From positions 1 to 64,000 of the forward strand of contig NZ_RJUA01000127.1 of NCBI RefSeq assembly GCF_024343575.1: a stretch of 64,000 nucleotides of DNA, written 5' to 3'. The notes beneath the pieces are model-generated. The model had not been told where the DNA came from. It did not search any database and was given only the letters and a program-made list of their open reading frames with translations. The translations under genes and the position numbers were made by a program. Positions 52,548 through 61,042 of this stretch are shown here, one piece after another. The first letter of the stretch is position 1, and each line of letters starts with the position of its first letter. The DNA comes from Lacihabitans sp. LS3-19 (GTDB lineage: Bacteria > Bacteroidota > Bacteroidia > Cytophagales > Spirosomataceae).

Positions 52548-52550
52548 AAT

Positions 52551-54059
52551 CTATTTACTTTTAATAATTTCAACCCATTTTGCATAAAAATCTTGAATTG
52601 TAATATTATTTAAATTAGGCTCAATTTTCTCAGTTCTGATTCTATTTAATTCTTTCAAATGTTCAAGACTCGTATAAACGCCACTTTTAAGGCCAGAAAG
52701 ATATGCTGCTCCTAAAGCTGAGATATCGGCATCAGATTGTTTCTGTAAAGGAATTCCTAATAAATCTACCAGAAAACGCATCACAAACTGATTTTTGGTT
52801 AAACCACCATTTACCGCGATGCTTTTTAGGTCTCCACCCATATCTGCACCCATGGCATTTACCACGTCTTTGATTTGGTAAGGGATGCTTTCTAAAGCTG
52901 CTCTTACAATATGATTTTTAGAAGTTCCGAAAGTCATGCCTTCTATGGATGCCTTACGGTTCATTTTCCAGTGTGGGGCTCCTAGTCCGCTAAATGCGGG
53001 TATTAGATACACGCCGCCATTGTCTGTAACTGCATTGGCCATGCCCTCTGTTTCTGATACTTCTTTAAAGAACCCTAACTCATTTTTTATCCATTCTATA
53101 GTAGAGCCGCAAGCTACTATTGCTCCTTCTAATGCGAATGCTACGGTTTCTTCCGTGCTCCAACAGATGGTGGTCAACATTCCTGCTTTTGACCGCACTG
53201 GCTTAGTGCCGATGTTCATCATTATAGACGAGCCTGTCCCCAAGGTAACCTTAGCGGTTCCAGCATCAAAACATGCTTCGCCAAATGCGGCCGCGTGCGA
53301 ATCACCTATTAGAGACGTTACAGGTATTGATGAATTTTGCTTAATGAATGATAAACTTGGGAATGCTTCGCTTACATCCCAAACACCGAAATCTGCACTT
53401 GAGGCACAAACTTCTGGTAGGTTTAACTTTTCTAAACCCCACATTTTCAAAATATCAATGTCCCACATTAAGGTATTAATATTGAAAAGTAAGGTTCTAT
53501 GAGCATTGGTATAGTCTGTTTTGAAAGACTTCCCTTTGGTCATTTTATACAAAATCCAAGTATCCACAGTTCCGAAAAATACTTCTCCCTTATCTAGTTT
53601 TTCTTTCAGGCCGTCTTCGTTTTGCAATAACCAAAGTAACTTCGTTGCAGAAAAATAAGGGTCAATTAAAAGTCCCGTATTGTTTTTTATGATTTCATTT
53701 TGCCCTTTATCAATCAACTCCTTGCAGATAGAGGTGGATCTTTTGCAAGCCCAAACTACGGCAGGAGCCAAATGATTTCCGGCTTTATCCCAAAGTATAA
53801 AGGTTTCGCGTTGGTTGCTTATCCCGCAGGAAACTATGTCTGAAATGTTGTAATCAACACTTACAAAATTTTCTAAACATTTGGCTACCGAATCCAATAC
53901 GTTTTGATAAATGCCTTCTGGGTTTTGCTCCACAAATCCATTATCAAAGTAATCGGTGTGCAAGTTTACATGGCCCTTAACTACCGCATTGCCGCCTTCA
54001 TCAAAAATCACAGTTTTTGTGCTACTAGTACCTTGGTCTATTGAGAGAACGAATTTCAT
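52551..54059 (-). CDS. Glycerol-kinase-like FGGY polyol/sugar kinase
   Basis: 502 residues. GlpK landmarks: DQGTSSTK at the N-terminus, SNQRET (Arg84/Glu85 equivalents), DPYFSATK, TNAHRTLLFNI, TLGTGSS and PAFSGLGAPHW. However, GlpK's GDQQAA is GDSHAA here, so a substrate-contact Gln is lost and the specificity may be another polyol or keto-sugar. It is the last gene of the sugar operon and consistent with phosphorylating the product of the isomerase. Confidence 0.82.
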   Translation of the reverse strand: MKFVLSIDQGTSSTKTVIFDEGGNAVVKGHVNLHTDYFDNGFVEQNPEGIYQNVLDSVAKCLENFVSVDYNISDIVSCGISNQRETFILWDKAGNHLAPAVVWACKRSTSICKELIDKGQNEIIKNNTGLLIDPYFSATKLLWLLQNEDGLKEKLDKGEVFFGTVDTWILYKMTKGKSFKTDYTNAHRTLLFNINTLMWDIDILKMWGLEKLNLPEVCASSADFGVWDVSEAFPSLSFIKQNSSIPVTSLIGDSHAAAFGEACFDAGTAKVTLGTGSSIMMNIGTKPVRSKAGMLTTICWSTEETVAFALEGAIVACGSTIEWIKNELGFFKEVSETEGMANAVTDNGGVYLIPAFSGLGAPHWKMNRKASIEGMTFGTSKNHIVRAALESIPYQIKDVVNAMGADMGGDLKSIAVNGGLTKNQFVMRFLVDLLGIPLQKQSDADISALGAAYLSGLKSGVYTSLEHLKELNRIRTEKIEPNLNNITIQDFYAKWVEIIKSK

Positions 54060-54098
54060 TTTTAATAAAGATTATTTTACTCTTTGAGTATCTATGAT

Positions 54099-54722
54099 TT
54101 AATTCCAAAAGGTTTTGTCTAAATAAAAGACTGTATCTATAAAACGCAAAACTCCATTTTCCGTCAATACATTTTCGTCATGTAAATCCTCTAAAATTAT
54201 TCCCAAAACTGGGTTGTAATAGTCATGGTTTCTATTGTTAATAAAACCATTGGCAGTTAGAAAATCTTTGACATTTTCGAGTTTTGTTGGCTCTGTAGCT
54301 TTTATAAATGACTGACTAACAACAGCGAATACCACATCCGCATCTTTATAAAAACCATCTAGATGATAGGCTGTGTCAGCAAAAAAGAAATTATTTAAAA
54401 GAAGATTATGAAAATAATCTTGCCATGAAGCGTAGTAAATTGAATCGTTGAGTTTTTGAACTGTTTTGCCGTCTTTCAGATAGACCCGCTGCTCCGCTCC
54501 TTCAGACACATAGTTATCTAAATTGAGGTCTGATATCCAAAGTTGTTCTTTGTCAATTAACTCAATTAAGATTTCTGTTTCTTGTTTTTTGAAGTGCTCG
54601 TTTTCTTTATCCAATTTGCTTGCATTACAGCTTCTTTCAAGCTCACGGGCGACTGTTTGGATAAGAGCTCCATAGACAACCGAACTCTTTCCTGAAATGA
54701 TATTTTGTAATTCATTTTTCAA
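54099..54722 (-). CDS. Putative polyvalent-protein-kinase domain protein
   Basis: 207 residues. GAEQRVYLKDGKTVQKLNDSIYY followed by WQDYFHNLLLNNFFF, and LGIILEDLHDENVLTENGVLRFIDTVF, matches the Kinase-PolyVal family, a small kinase-fold domain found mainly in polyvalent proteins of mobile elements. EDLHDEN and IDT would be the catalytic and metal-binding positions. Here it stands alone inside a metabolic operon, 39 bp before the FGGY kinase. Function unknown. Confidence 0.7.
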   Translation of the reverse strand: MKNELQNIISGKSSVVYGALIQTVARELERSCNASKLDKENEHFKKQETEILIELIDKEQLWISDLNLDNYVSEGAEQRVYLKDGKTVQKLNDSIYYASWQDYFHNLLLNNFFFADTAYHLDGFYKDADVVFAVVSQSFIKATEPTKLENVKDFLTANGFINNRNHDYYNPVLGIILEDLHDENVLTENGVLRFIDTVFYLDKTFWN

Positions 54723-54831
54723 ATTTTCACTAAAATTACTCTTAATTCATTAATTATAAAAACATTCGAAATAGCCCCCATATTTTGAAAGAAAAAAATA
54801 GCATTAGCCATTCTCCAATTACCATCAAAAT

Positions 54832-55794
54832 CTAAGCTTTCTTCTTGCTTTTTTGATCAATGATAACTGCTAACAGTATAACTAAGCCTTTCACTACTTG
54901 TTGCCAAAATGGCGACACATTTAACAATATCAAACCGTTATTAAGTACGCCAATTATGGTGGCTCCTATTACGGTACCCGCTATGGTACCAATACCTCCT
55001 GAAAGCGACGTACCTCCAATAACAACTGCCGCTATGGAGTCTAATTCGTAACTCGCACCTGCGTTTGGCTGTGCCGAGTTTAGGCGTGAAGTCACTAAAA
55101 TCCCTCCTACTGCGGCCATCATTCCTGAAATACCGTAGACGGCTAGTTTAACTGCTTTGATATTTATTCCTGATAAAAATGCAGCTCTTTCGTTTCCACC
55201 GATGGCGTAAATGTATCTACCAAACGTGGTTTTATTTGTAATAAACACCACAGACAAAACCACAAAAAGCGAGATCCAAACCGGAACCGGTATGCCCAAT
55301 AACCAGCCCGAACCTATAAATTCGAAACTTGAACCAAGGTTTGAAATCGGAATACCTTGTGTATAAAGCATAGTAGCACCACGGGCAATAGTTAGCATGG
55401 CCAAAGTAGCCACAAAAGGCGGCAAACTAAACTTGGTGATTACCCAACCGTTAAACAATCCCATGAGCAAACCCACTATCAAAGCCACCAAAACACCACC
55501 TAAAACGGTAAACCCTATGAAAAGATCCATGGAAGGTATTGAGATTCCTTTTGACAATAAGCCGGCACAAACAGCCGAGCTAAAAGCCAACACAGAACCC
55601 ACCGAAAGGTCGATGCCGGCCATCAAAACCACCAAGGTCATACCTACCGAAATGCAGATATTTACTGATATTTGTCTGAGCACATTCCATAAGTTGGATG
55701 AGGTCATAAACTTATCAGACAGAATACTTATCACCAAGCAAAGTGCAAACAACGCGATCAGTGACTGAGATTTTTTGAGTAATTCTTTATTCAT
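54832..55794 (-). CDS. Ribose-type ABC transporter permease
   Basis: 320 residues, about eight to ten membrane helices. Family motifs: VGMTLVVLMAGIDLSVGSVLAFS and DSIAAVVIGGTSLSGGIGTIAGTVIGA (the EAA-like loop). Forms the inner-membrane channel with the ATPase encoded upstream. Located between the ATPase and the kinase genes of the sugar operon. Confidence 0.95.
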   Translation of the reverse strand: MNKELLKKSQSLIALFALCLVISILSDKFMTSSNLWNVLRQISVNICISVGMTLVVLMAGIDLSVGSVLAFSSAVCAGLLSKGISIPSMDLFIGFTVLGGVLVALIVGLLMGLFNGWVITKFSLPPFVATLAMLTIARGATMLYTQGIPISNLGSSFEFIGSGWLLGIPVPVWISLFVVLSVVFITNKTTFGRYIYAIGGNERAAFLSGINIKAVKLAVYGISGMMAAVGGILVTSRLNSAQPNAGASYELDSIAAVVIGGTSLSGGIGTIAGTVIGATIIGVLNNGLILLNVSPFWQQVVKGLVILLAVIIDQKSKKKA

Positions 55795-55944
55795 TTTTTA
55801 TAATGCTAAACGCTAAATACTTACTGATAAATAATTAAATTCTAATGTTTTACTATTAACTAAACTTAAGCTCCGATACCTTAAAATCAGGCTTCTGTCT
55901 AATTATCGAACTCAACATTTTTCATTCATCATTTAACTGTAATT

Positions 55945-57429
55945 TTAAATAGCTGCTTTTAATAATTTATTTTCGTCTGCATCTTCTGCATTAAATTCTG
56001 CTGATATTTTTCCTTCTGAAAGCACCAAAATACGGTCTGAAAGTGCCAACACCTCGGGTATTTCCGATGAAATCAATAAGATACTTTTTCCGTCGTTTGC
56101 CAATTTCTTGATAAGCTCATAAATCTCGCTTTTGGCCTTTATATCTATACCACGCGTAGGCTCGTCAAGCATCAAAATTTCTGGCTGCGTAGCCATCCAT
56201 TTTGACAATACTACCTTTTGCTGATTACCGCCACTTAGGTTTTGACATTGCTGTTTTTCTGAAGGTGTTTTTATAGAGAATTCAGAAATGTACTTTTGAG
56301 CCAATTCTTTCTCTTTTTTGAAATTTAGAAGCTCCCCAATCTTTAAGGTCGTTAGTCCAATATTGGTAGAAATGTTCATATTTAACACCAAGCCTTCTGT
56401 CTTACGGTCTTCCGTTACGTAAGCTATGCCACTTGCTATTGCATCTTTGGGGCTTTTTAGCTTTACGCTTTTACCAAAAACTTCTATTTCGCCTTTTGTA
56501 TTTTTGGCATTTAAACCAAAAATCGTTTGTAGCAATTCTGTTCTCCCCGCTCCCATCAAACCAAATACACCTAAGATTTCACCTTTGTGCAAATCGAAAG
56601 AAATATTATCCAGCAAGTTTCTGTTTTTTAATACCGGATGAGGAAGAAATATATTTTTGAGACTAAGCGAAACCTCGCTCACGTCTTTATTTTGTTCTTT
56701 TTTAACGATTAGTACATCTCTACCCACCATTTTTTTAATCAGGTCTTTTTCGGTGGCTTGGCTCATTTCACCAGCATCCACGGTAACGCCATCTCTTAAA
56801 ACAGTATAATGCTGAGCTATTCTAAAAAGCTCGTCCATTTTGTGAGATATATAAACGATGGTCTTCCCTTCTGCTTTAAGTTCCTCAATGATTACATGCA
56901 AATTGTCAATCTCTGAGTCTGTCAAAGCCGAAGTGGGCTCATCCATCAAAATCACTTGGCTGTTTTTTAGTAAGGCACGGGCAATTTCTAACAATTGCTG
57001 CTCCCCTACTTTGAGGTTTTGCACCAATGTTTTGGGAGAAAAATCTAGTTTTAGTTTTGCCAATAAAACCTTTGTCTGCTTCTCCATTTCGGAAGAATCT
57101 AAAAGCCCCCAACGGTTTCTAAGTTCATTTCCTAAAAAAAGATTTTCTGAAATACTTAGGTGAGGTATCAAGTTGAGTTCTTGATGTATAATACCAATTC
57201 CTGCCGCTTGAGCGTCCTTGATGCCGTCAAACTTAAGCGTGTTGCCATTAAGGATTATTTCGCCTTCGTAGTCTGTATAAACACCAGTTAGCACTTTAAG
57301 TAACGTAGATTTCCCTGCTCCGTTTTCACCCAAAATGGCATTTACTTTGCCGGGGTAAAAATTAAAATTAACCCCTTGCAATACTTTAACACCTGGAAAA
57401 CTTTTTGAAATATTAACGGCTTGTAACAT
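55945..57429 (-). CDS. Ribose-type ABC transporter ATP-binding protein
   Basis: 494 residues with two ABC domains. First domain: Walker A GENGAGKST, signature LKVGEQQLLEIAR, Walker B ILMDEPTSAL. Second domain: degenerate Walker A GLMGAGRTEL, signature LSGGNQQKVVLSKW, and LMLDEPTRGID. This fused double ATPase is the RbsA layout for pentose and autoinducer importers. It precedes the permease on the minus strand and follows the DUF2291 gene by 15 bp. Confidence 0.96.
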   Translation of the reverse strand: MLQAVNISKSFPGVKVLQGVNFNFYPGKVNAILGENGAGKSTLLKVLTGVYTDYEGEIILNGNTLKFDGIKDAQAAGIGIIHQELNLIPHLSISENLFLGNELRNRWGLLDSSEMEKQTKVLLAKLKLDFSPKTLVQNLKVGEQQLLEIARALLKNSQVILMDEPTSALTDSEIDNLHVIIEELKAEGKTIVYISHKMDELFRIAQHYTVLRDGVTVDAGEMSQATEKDLIKKMVGRDVLIVKKEQNKDVSEVSLSLKNIFLPHPVLKNRNLLDNISFDLHKGEILGVFGLMGAGRTELLQTIFGLNAKNTKGEIEVFGKSVKLKSPKDAIASGIAYVTEDRKTEGLVLNMNISTNIGLTTLKIGELLNFKKEKELAQKYISEFSIKTPSEKQQCQNLSGGNQQKVVLSKWMATQPEILMLDEPTRGIDIKAKSEIYELIKKLANDGKSILLISSEIPEVLALSDRILVLSEGKISAEFNAEDADENKLLKAAI

Positions 57430-57444
57430 GGGTATTTGAGGTAC

Positions 57445-58041
57445 TTAAAGTTTCGTAATATTGGCAGGCAAAATAAGTATAGGCAAAGCGTCTTTTTTGC
57501 TTTGTTTTATGGCTCCAACCACCTCCACTTTGTCGCCTACGGTGAGCGTACTAAGTTGGGCTGGTATGGCTTTCTCTCTGATCACGTTGTTTAACTCTTC
57601 CGAAACTTTATTAAAATCAGCATTGGTTTTAAAGTCGGTCAACTTGACCAACTTCGAGGCATCGCGAATCGCATTTCCGAATATAAATTTGATGTCTATC
57701 GGGTAAATATTGCCATCTGTGGTTTTGACTTCAAAGCCATCCACGGTTTTGTTTAAAACAGTTCCATCGACCGAAACCATAAAATAGGCGGTTTGACCAA
57801 TTCCTAACCTATTGCCAAACTGCGAAAACGCGTTTTCAGTATTCTTACCTAATTCTTTTTGAAGATCTGCTAAAGCTATTGGTTTAGCTTGTTTTAATAT
57901 ACCTTGGTTATAGATAGAGTCTGCATACGCTACAAAGTTAAACTTCGAGCTTTCGCTTGCAGATTGCTCGCTTAGTTTTTTGAAGTACACAGAATTATAC
58001 ACTAGAAAGCAGACAATTACTAAACCGATAACTTTCTTCAT
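57445..58041 (-). CDS. DUF2291-family protein of the sugar ABC operon
   Basis: 198 residues with an N-terminal hydrophobic helix (MKKVIGLVIVCFLVYNSVYF). Contains FGNRLGIGQTAYFMVSVDGTVLN and IKFIFGNAIRDASKLVKLTDF, family features. DUF2291 proteins are found beside ribose-type ABC importers; role unknown, periplasmic. It lies between the ATPase and the binding-protein genes. Confidence 0.85.
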   Translation of the reverse strand: MKKVIGLVIVCFLVYNSVYFKKLSEQSASESSKFNFVAYADSIYNQGILKQAKPIALADLQKELGKNTENAFSQFGNRLGIGQTAYFMVSVDGTVLNKTVDGFEVKTTDGNIYPIDIKFIFGNAIRDASKLVKLTDFKTNADFNKVSEELNNVIREKAIPAQLSTLTVGDKVEVVGAIKQSKKDALPILILPANITKL

Positions 58042-58152
58042 AGGTTAATTAATGATAAATTTTCAATGATGAGCATTTAAGGATGGATGATAAATTTTTA
58101 ATAGCATTTTTTAAATACTATTCGAAAGTCTATTTCAAACAAAATCTTTAAA

Positions 58153-58184
58153 ATCCTACCCAGAAAAATGGGTTTAGAGAGGAT
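58153..58184 (-). other. Hairpin in the rbsB-type/DUF2291 gap
   Basis: On the minus strand ATCCT/AGGAT and ACCCA/TGGGT stems surround a short loop, with an asymmetric bulge. The 192-bp gap (58042-58233) lies after the binding-protein gene, where such structures often stabilise its mRNA. No open frame is seen there. Confidence 0.4.
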
Positions 58185-58233
58185 ATTGTTTTAGACTTTA
58201 TTTACCATTAATCTTTCATCATTAATGTTGATA

Positions 58234-59157
58234 TTATTTAAAACTTCCTGCGTTTGATTTTTTAACTAAAACTACTTCTACCGGAACTCGCTGAGGAAAA
58301 TCTCTTTTCCCTTTAAAATATTCGTCAGCAAACTTTGCCGCAGTTTCTGCCATCACAATCGGATATTGCATGCCTGTAGCCACTATTTTCCCCTCCGCTA
58401 TTTTCTCTATTACATCGCTAGCACCATCGAAACCAAATACTTTTACTTTATCTGCTTTTCCTGCTGAAAGTAAGGCCTGATAGGCTCCCATAGCCATTGC
58501 GTCATTTCCACAAAATACCGCCTCTAAGTCTGGATGACCCTGCATAATAGTCTCCAAAACCTCCATGGCTTTGTTTCTGTCAAAGTCGCCACTTTGCTGA
58601 GCGAGCATCTTAAAACCTGGAAATTTATCTACCACAGAGTGGAATCCTCCTGAGCGAGCCCAGGTGTTATTATCCCCCACAAGGCCTAATATCTCTACAT
58701 ATTTACCTTTCCCATTTAAGGATTTTACGAACTCTATGCCTATTTCGGCACAGCCCGAATAATTGTCAGACAAAACCTGCGAGGTGGCAGCGTCGTTTGA
58801 ATTGACTTCTCTATCCATACAAAAAACCGGTACTCCTGCTTCTTTGGCTTTCATGATATTTGAGATAGATCCGTCGGCATCTGTAGGGTTAAAAAGAATG
58901 GCATCATAGCCCGAAGAAATCAAGTTTTCGAAGTTATCTGACTCGATTGCCGGGTTATTTTGAGAATCAAAAATTTTAGCTTCATAGCCCAGTTGCTCGG
59001 CATTTTTAGCTGCCGCTTCAGCTAATACCACAAACCACGGATTGTTTAATGTAGAAATCACAACCGCTACCTTAGGTTTTTCCTCACTGCTTTTTTGGGA
59101 GCAATTGGTTAAACTTACAGTTATTATAATTAAGGTTAAAAAGCTCTTGAAGGTCAT
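58234..59157 (-). CDS. Sugar ABC transporter substrate-binding lipoprotein
   Basis: 307 residues with lipobox LTNC (Cys19). The type I periplasmic-binding fold is shown by VAVVISTLNNPWFVVLAEAAAKNAEQLGYE, then FNPTDADGSISNIMKAKEAGVPVFCMDREVN, and CGNDAMAMGAYQALLSAGK, as in ribose-binding protein. The ligand-contact Arg/Asp set (MDREVN, DG) is consistent with a pentose-type ligand. It recognises the imported substrate of the operon. Confidence 0.95.
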   Translation of the reverse strand: MTFKSFLTLIIITVSLTNCSQKSSEEKPKVAVVISTLNNPWFVVLAEAAAKNAEQLGYEAKIFDSQNNPAIESDNFENLISSGYDAILFNPTDADGSISNIMKAKEAGVPVFCMDREVNSNDAATSQVLSDNYSGCAEIGIEFVKSLNGKGKYVEILGLVGDNNTWARSGGFHSVVDKFPGFKMLAQQSGDFDRNKAMEVLETIMQGHPDLEAVFCGNDAMAMGAYQALLSAGKADKVKVFGFDGASDVIEKIAEGKIVATGMQYPIVMAETAAKFADEYFKGKRDFPQRVPVEVVLVKKSNAGSFK

Positions 59158-59184
59158 TTTTAGATTTTCAATTGATTAAAATAT

Positions 59185-60171
59185 TCAGTTCAAAATATCT
59201 AATGCAGTTTGGGCTAATCCTTTTTCAGAAATTCCGTAATAATCAAAAATTTCGTTTTGAGAACCAGAAACAGTATGGTCGTCTGGTAGTCCCACAATCT
59301 TAAATTTGTTATGGTATCCGCCTTGCATAAGTAGTGATGCCACCGCTTCGCCTAAGCCACCGTAAACCGAATGCTCCTCCACAGTAATTATAGGGCTACC
59401 ATTTGATGCTATCTCTTTGATTAGCTCAGAATCTAAAGGCTTAATAGTATGTAGGCTTACAACTTTTGCTTGAATATTTTGCTCAATCGCAAGTTTTTCT
59501 GCTGCTTCGTAGGCGGGCCAAACAGCTTCTCCAGTGGCCAAAAATGTCAAATCTTCGCCATCGCGAACGGTTCTACCTTTTCCAACTGTGAAGTTATTTC
59601 TTGTCAGGTCATCTGGCGAACAGATGCTTGCTGGCATATTCTTTTTACCAAATCTTAAATAAACTGGAGAATCCATTGCTGCAGCTGCTTTGATGGCTTC
59701 TTCTGTTTCAAAATTATCAGCAGGAACTATAATCGTAACGTTATTTATTGCTCTTAAAACAGCAAAATCGTGTAAGCTGTGGTGGGTTGTTCCCAATGCA
59801 CCATAACTAACCCCAGCCGAAATACCGACCAAGTTAACGGCATTGTCTGAATAGCAAACGTCGTTTTTGATTTGTTCCAAAGAACGAGCAGTTAGAAAAC
59901 ATGCAGGAGAAACTGCGAAGGTTTTTTTACCCATACTGGCCAAACCTGCGGCTACGCCTACTAGGTTTTGCTCGGCAATACCGATTTCTACAATCTGCTC
60001 AGGAAATTTTTGACCGAAAGGCACAAGTTTACCTGAACCACGTGAGTCACTGGTAACCACAAGGACATCTCTATCCTGTGCTGCAAGAGCCTGAACTGTC
60101 TCAGAGAAAGTCTCTAAATTTGCCTTTGCAACTGCTAATTTTACTTTTTCATTAGCCATTATTTCTGCCAT
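59185..60171 (-). CDS. Transketolase C-terminal half (subunit B)
   Basis: 328 residues covering the pyrimidine-binding and C-terminal domains: FVVTSDSRGSGK-type start, GIAEQNLVGVAAGLASMGKKTFAV (the catalytic Glu region) and TVEEHSVYGGLGEAVASLL. Transketolases are often encoded as two halves in sugar operons; the N-terminal partner lies immediately upstream. Transfers a two-carbon ketol unit using thiamine diphosphate. Confidence 0.94.
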   Translation of the reverse strand: MAEIMANEKVKLAVAKANLETFSETVQALAAQDRDVLVVTSDSRGSGKLVPFGQKFPEQIVEIGIAEQNLVGVAAGLASMGKKTFAVSPACFLTARSLEQIKNDVCYSDNAVNLVGISAGVSYGALGTTHHSLHDFAVLRAINNVTIIVPADNFETEEAIKAAAAMDSPVYLRFGKKNMPASICSPDDLTRNNFTVGKGRTVRDGEDLTFLATGEAVWPAYEAAEKLAIEQNIQAKVVSLHTIKPLDSELIKEIASNGSPIITVEEHSVYGGLGEAVASLLMQGGYHNKFKIVGLPDDHTVSGSQNEIFDYYGISEKGLAQTALDILN

Positions 60172-60178
60172 CTTAGTA

Positions 60179-61015
60179 TTATGCTATTTCTGCTAAATTT
60201 AATTCGTCCATTGCTATTTTATATTGTTCCTCACTCGGAACACCATGGTGCCATTTCAAGTTATTTTCCATGTAACTTACGCCTTTTCCTTTGGTAGTAT
60301 GTGCTATAACAAACGACGGTTTGCCATCTTCAAAAGGAAGACTTTCTAATGTTTCTGTCAATGCGTTTATGTCATTGCCGTCTACATGCTTAACAGCCCA
60401 ACCAAATGCTTCTAACTTTTTATCCAAAGGCTCTAAAGCCATTACTTCAGCATTAGAACCCGAAATTTGTAATTTGTTGTAGTCCAAGATGGCACACAAG
60501 TTGTCTAATTTGTAGTGAGCGGCTAACATAAAAGCTTCCCAGTTTGAGCCTTCGGCCATTTCGCCATCACCTAATACGGTATATACTTTTGCTGGTGAGT
60601 TGTCTTTTTTTGCCGCTATGGCATTGCCACAGCAGATAGACAAACCGTGCCCTAAACCTCCGGTGTTTTGTTCAATACCTGGAATATATTTAGTGGGGTG
60701 ACCTATATAAGGCGAGTTAAACTTGCACAATGTCAATAAGTCTTCCTCAGGAAAAAAACCTTGGTCTGCCAAAACCACATAAAGTGCTTCTACACAGTGG
60801 CCTTTACTTTGCACAAATCTATCTCGTTCGTTAGAGTCAAAGTTTTCAGGCGAAACATTCATGATACGATTATAAAGTACGTTCAGAATATCTACCACTG
60901 ACAAGCTACCGCCCGTATGACCCGCTTTTGCGTTAAATATATATTTAATGATATTTCTACGGTATTCTACCGATTTTTCTATCATTAAGTCCACTTCCAT
61001 TTTTTCTCTTTTCAT
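60179..61015 (-). CDS. Transketolase N-terminal half (subunit A)
   Basis: 278 residues. The thiamine-diphosphate motif begins GDGEMAEGSNWEAF and ends LDYNKLQ; GHTGGSLSVVDIL and QNTGGLGHGLSICCG are family segments. It pairs with the 328-residue half 7 bp downstream. In split-transketolase sugar operons the enzyme is often dedicated to the operon's own phosphorylated ketose. Confidence 0.94.
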   Translation of the reverse strand: MKREKMEVDLMIEKSVEYRRNIIKYIFNAKAGHTGGSLSVVDILNVLYNRIMNVSPENFDSNERDRFVQSKGHCVEALYVVLADQGFFPEEDLLTLCKFNSPYIGHPTKYIPGIEQNTGGLGHGLSICCGNAIAAKKDNSPAKVYTVLGDGEMAEGSNWEAFMLAAHYKLDNLCAILDYNKLQISGSNAEVMALEPLDKKLEAFGWAVKHVDGNDINALTETLESLPFEDGKPSFVIAHTTKGKGVSYMENNLKWHHGVPSEEQYKIAMDELNLAEIA

Positions 61016-61042
61016 TTTCTTAAACTTCTATAGTTCAATAAA

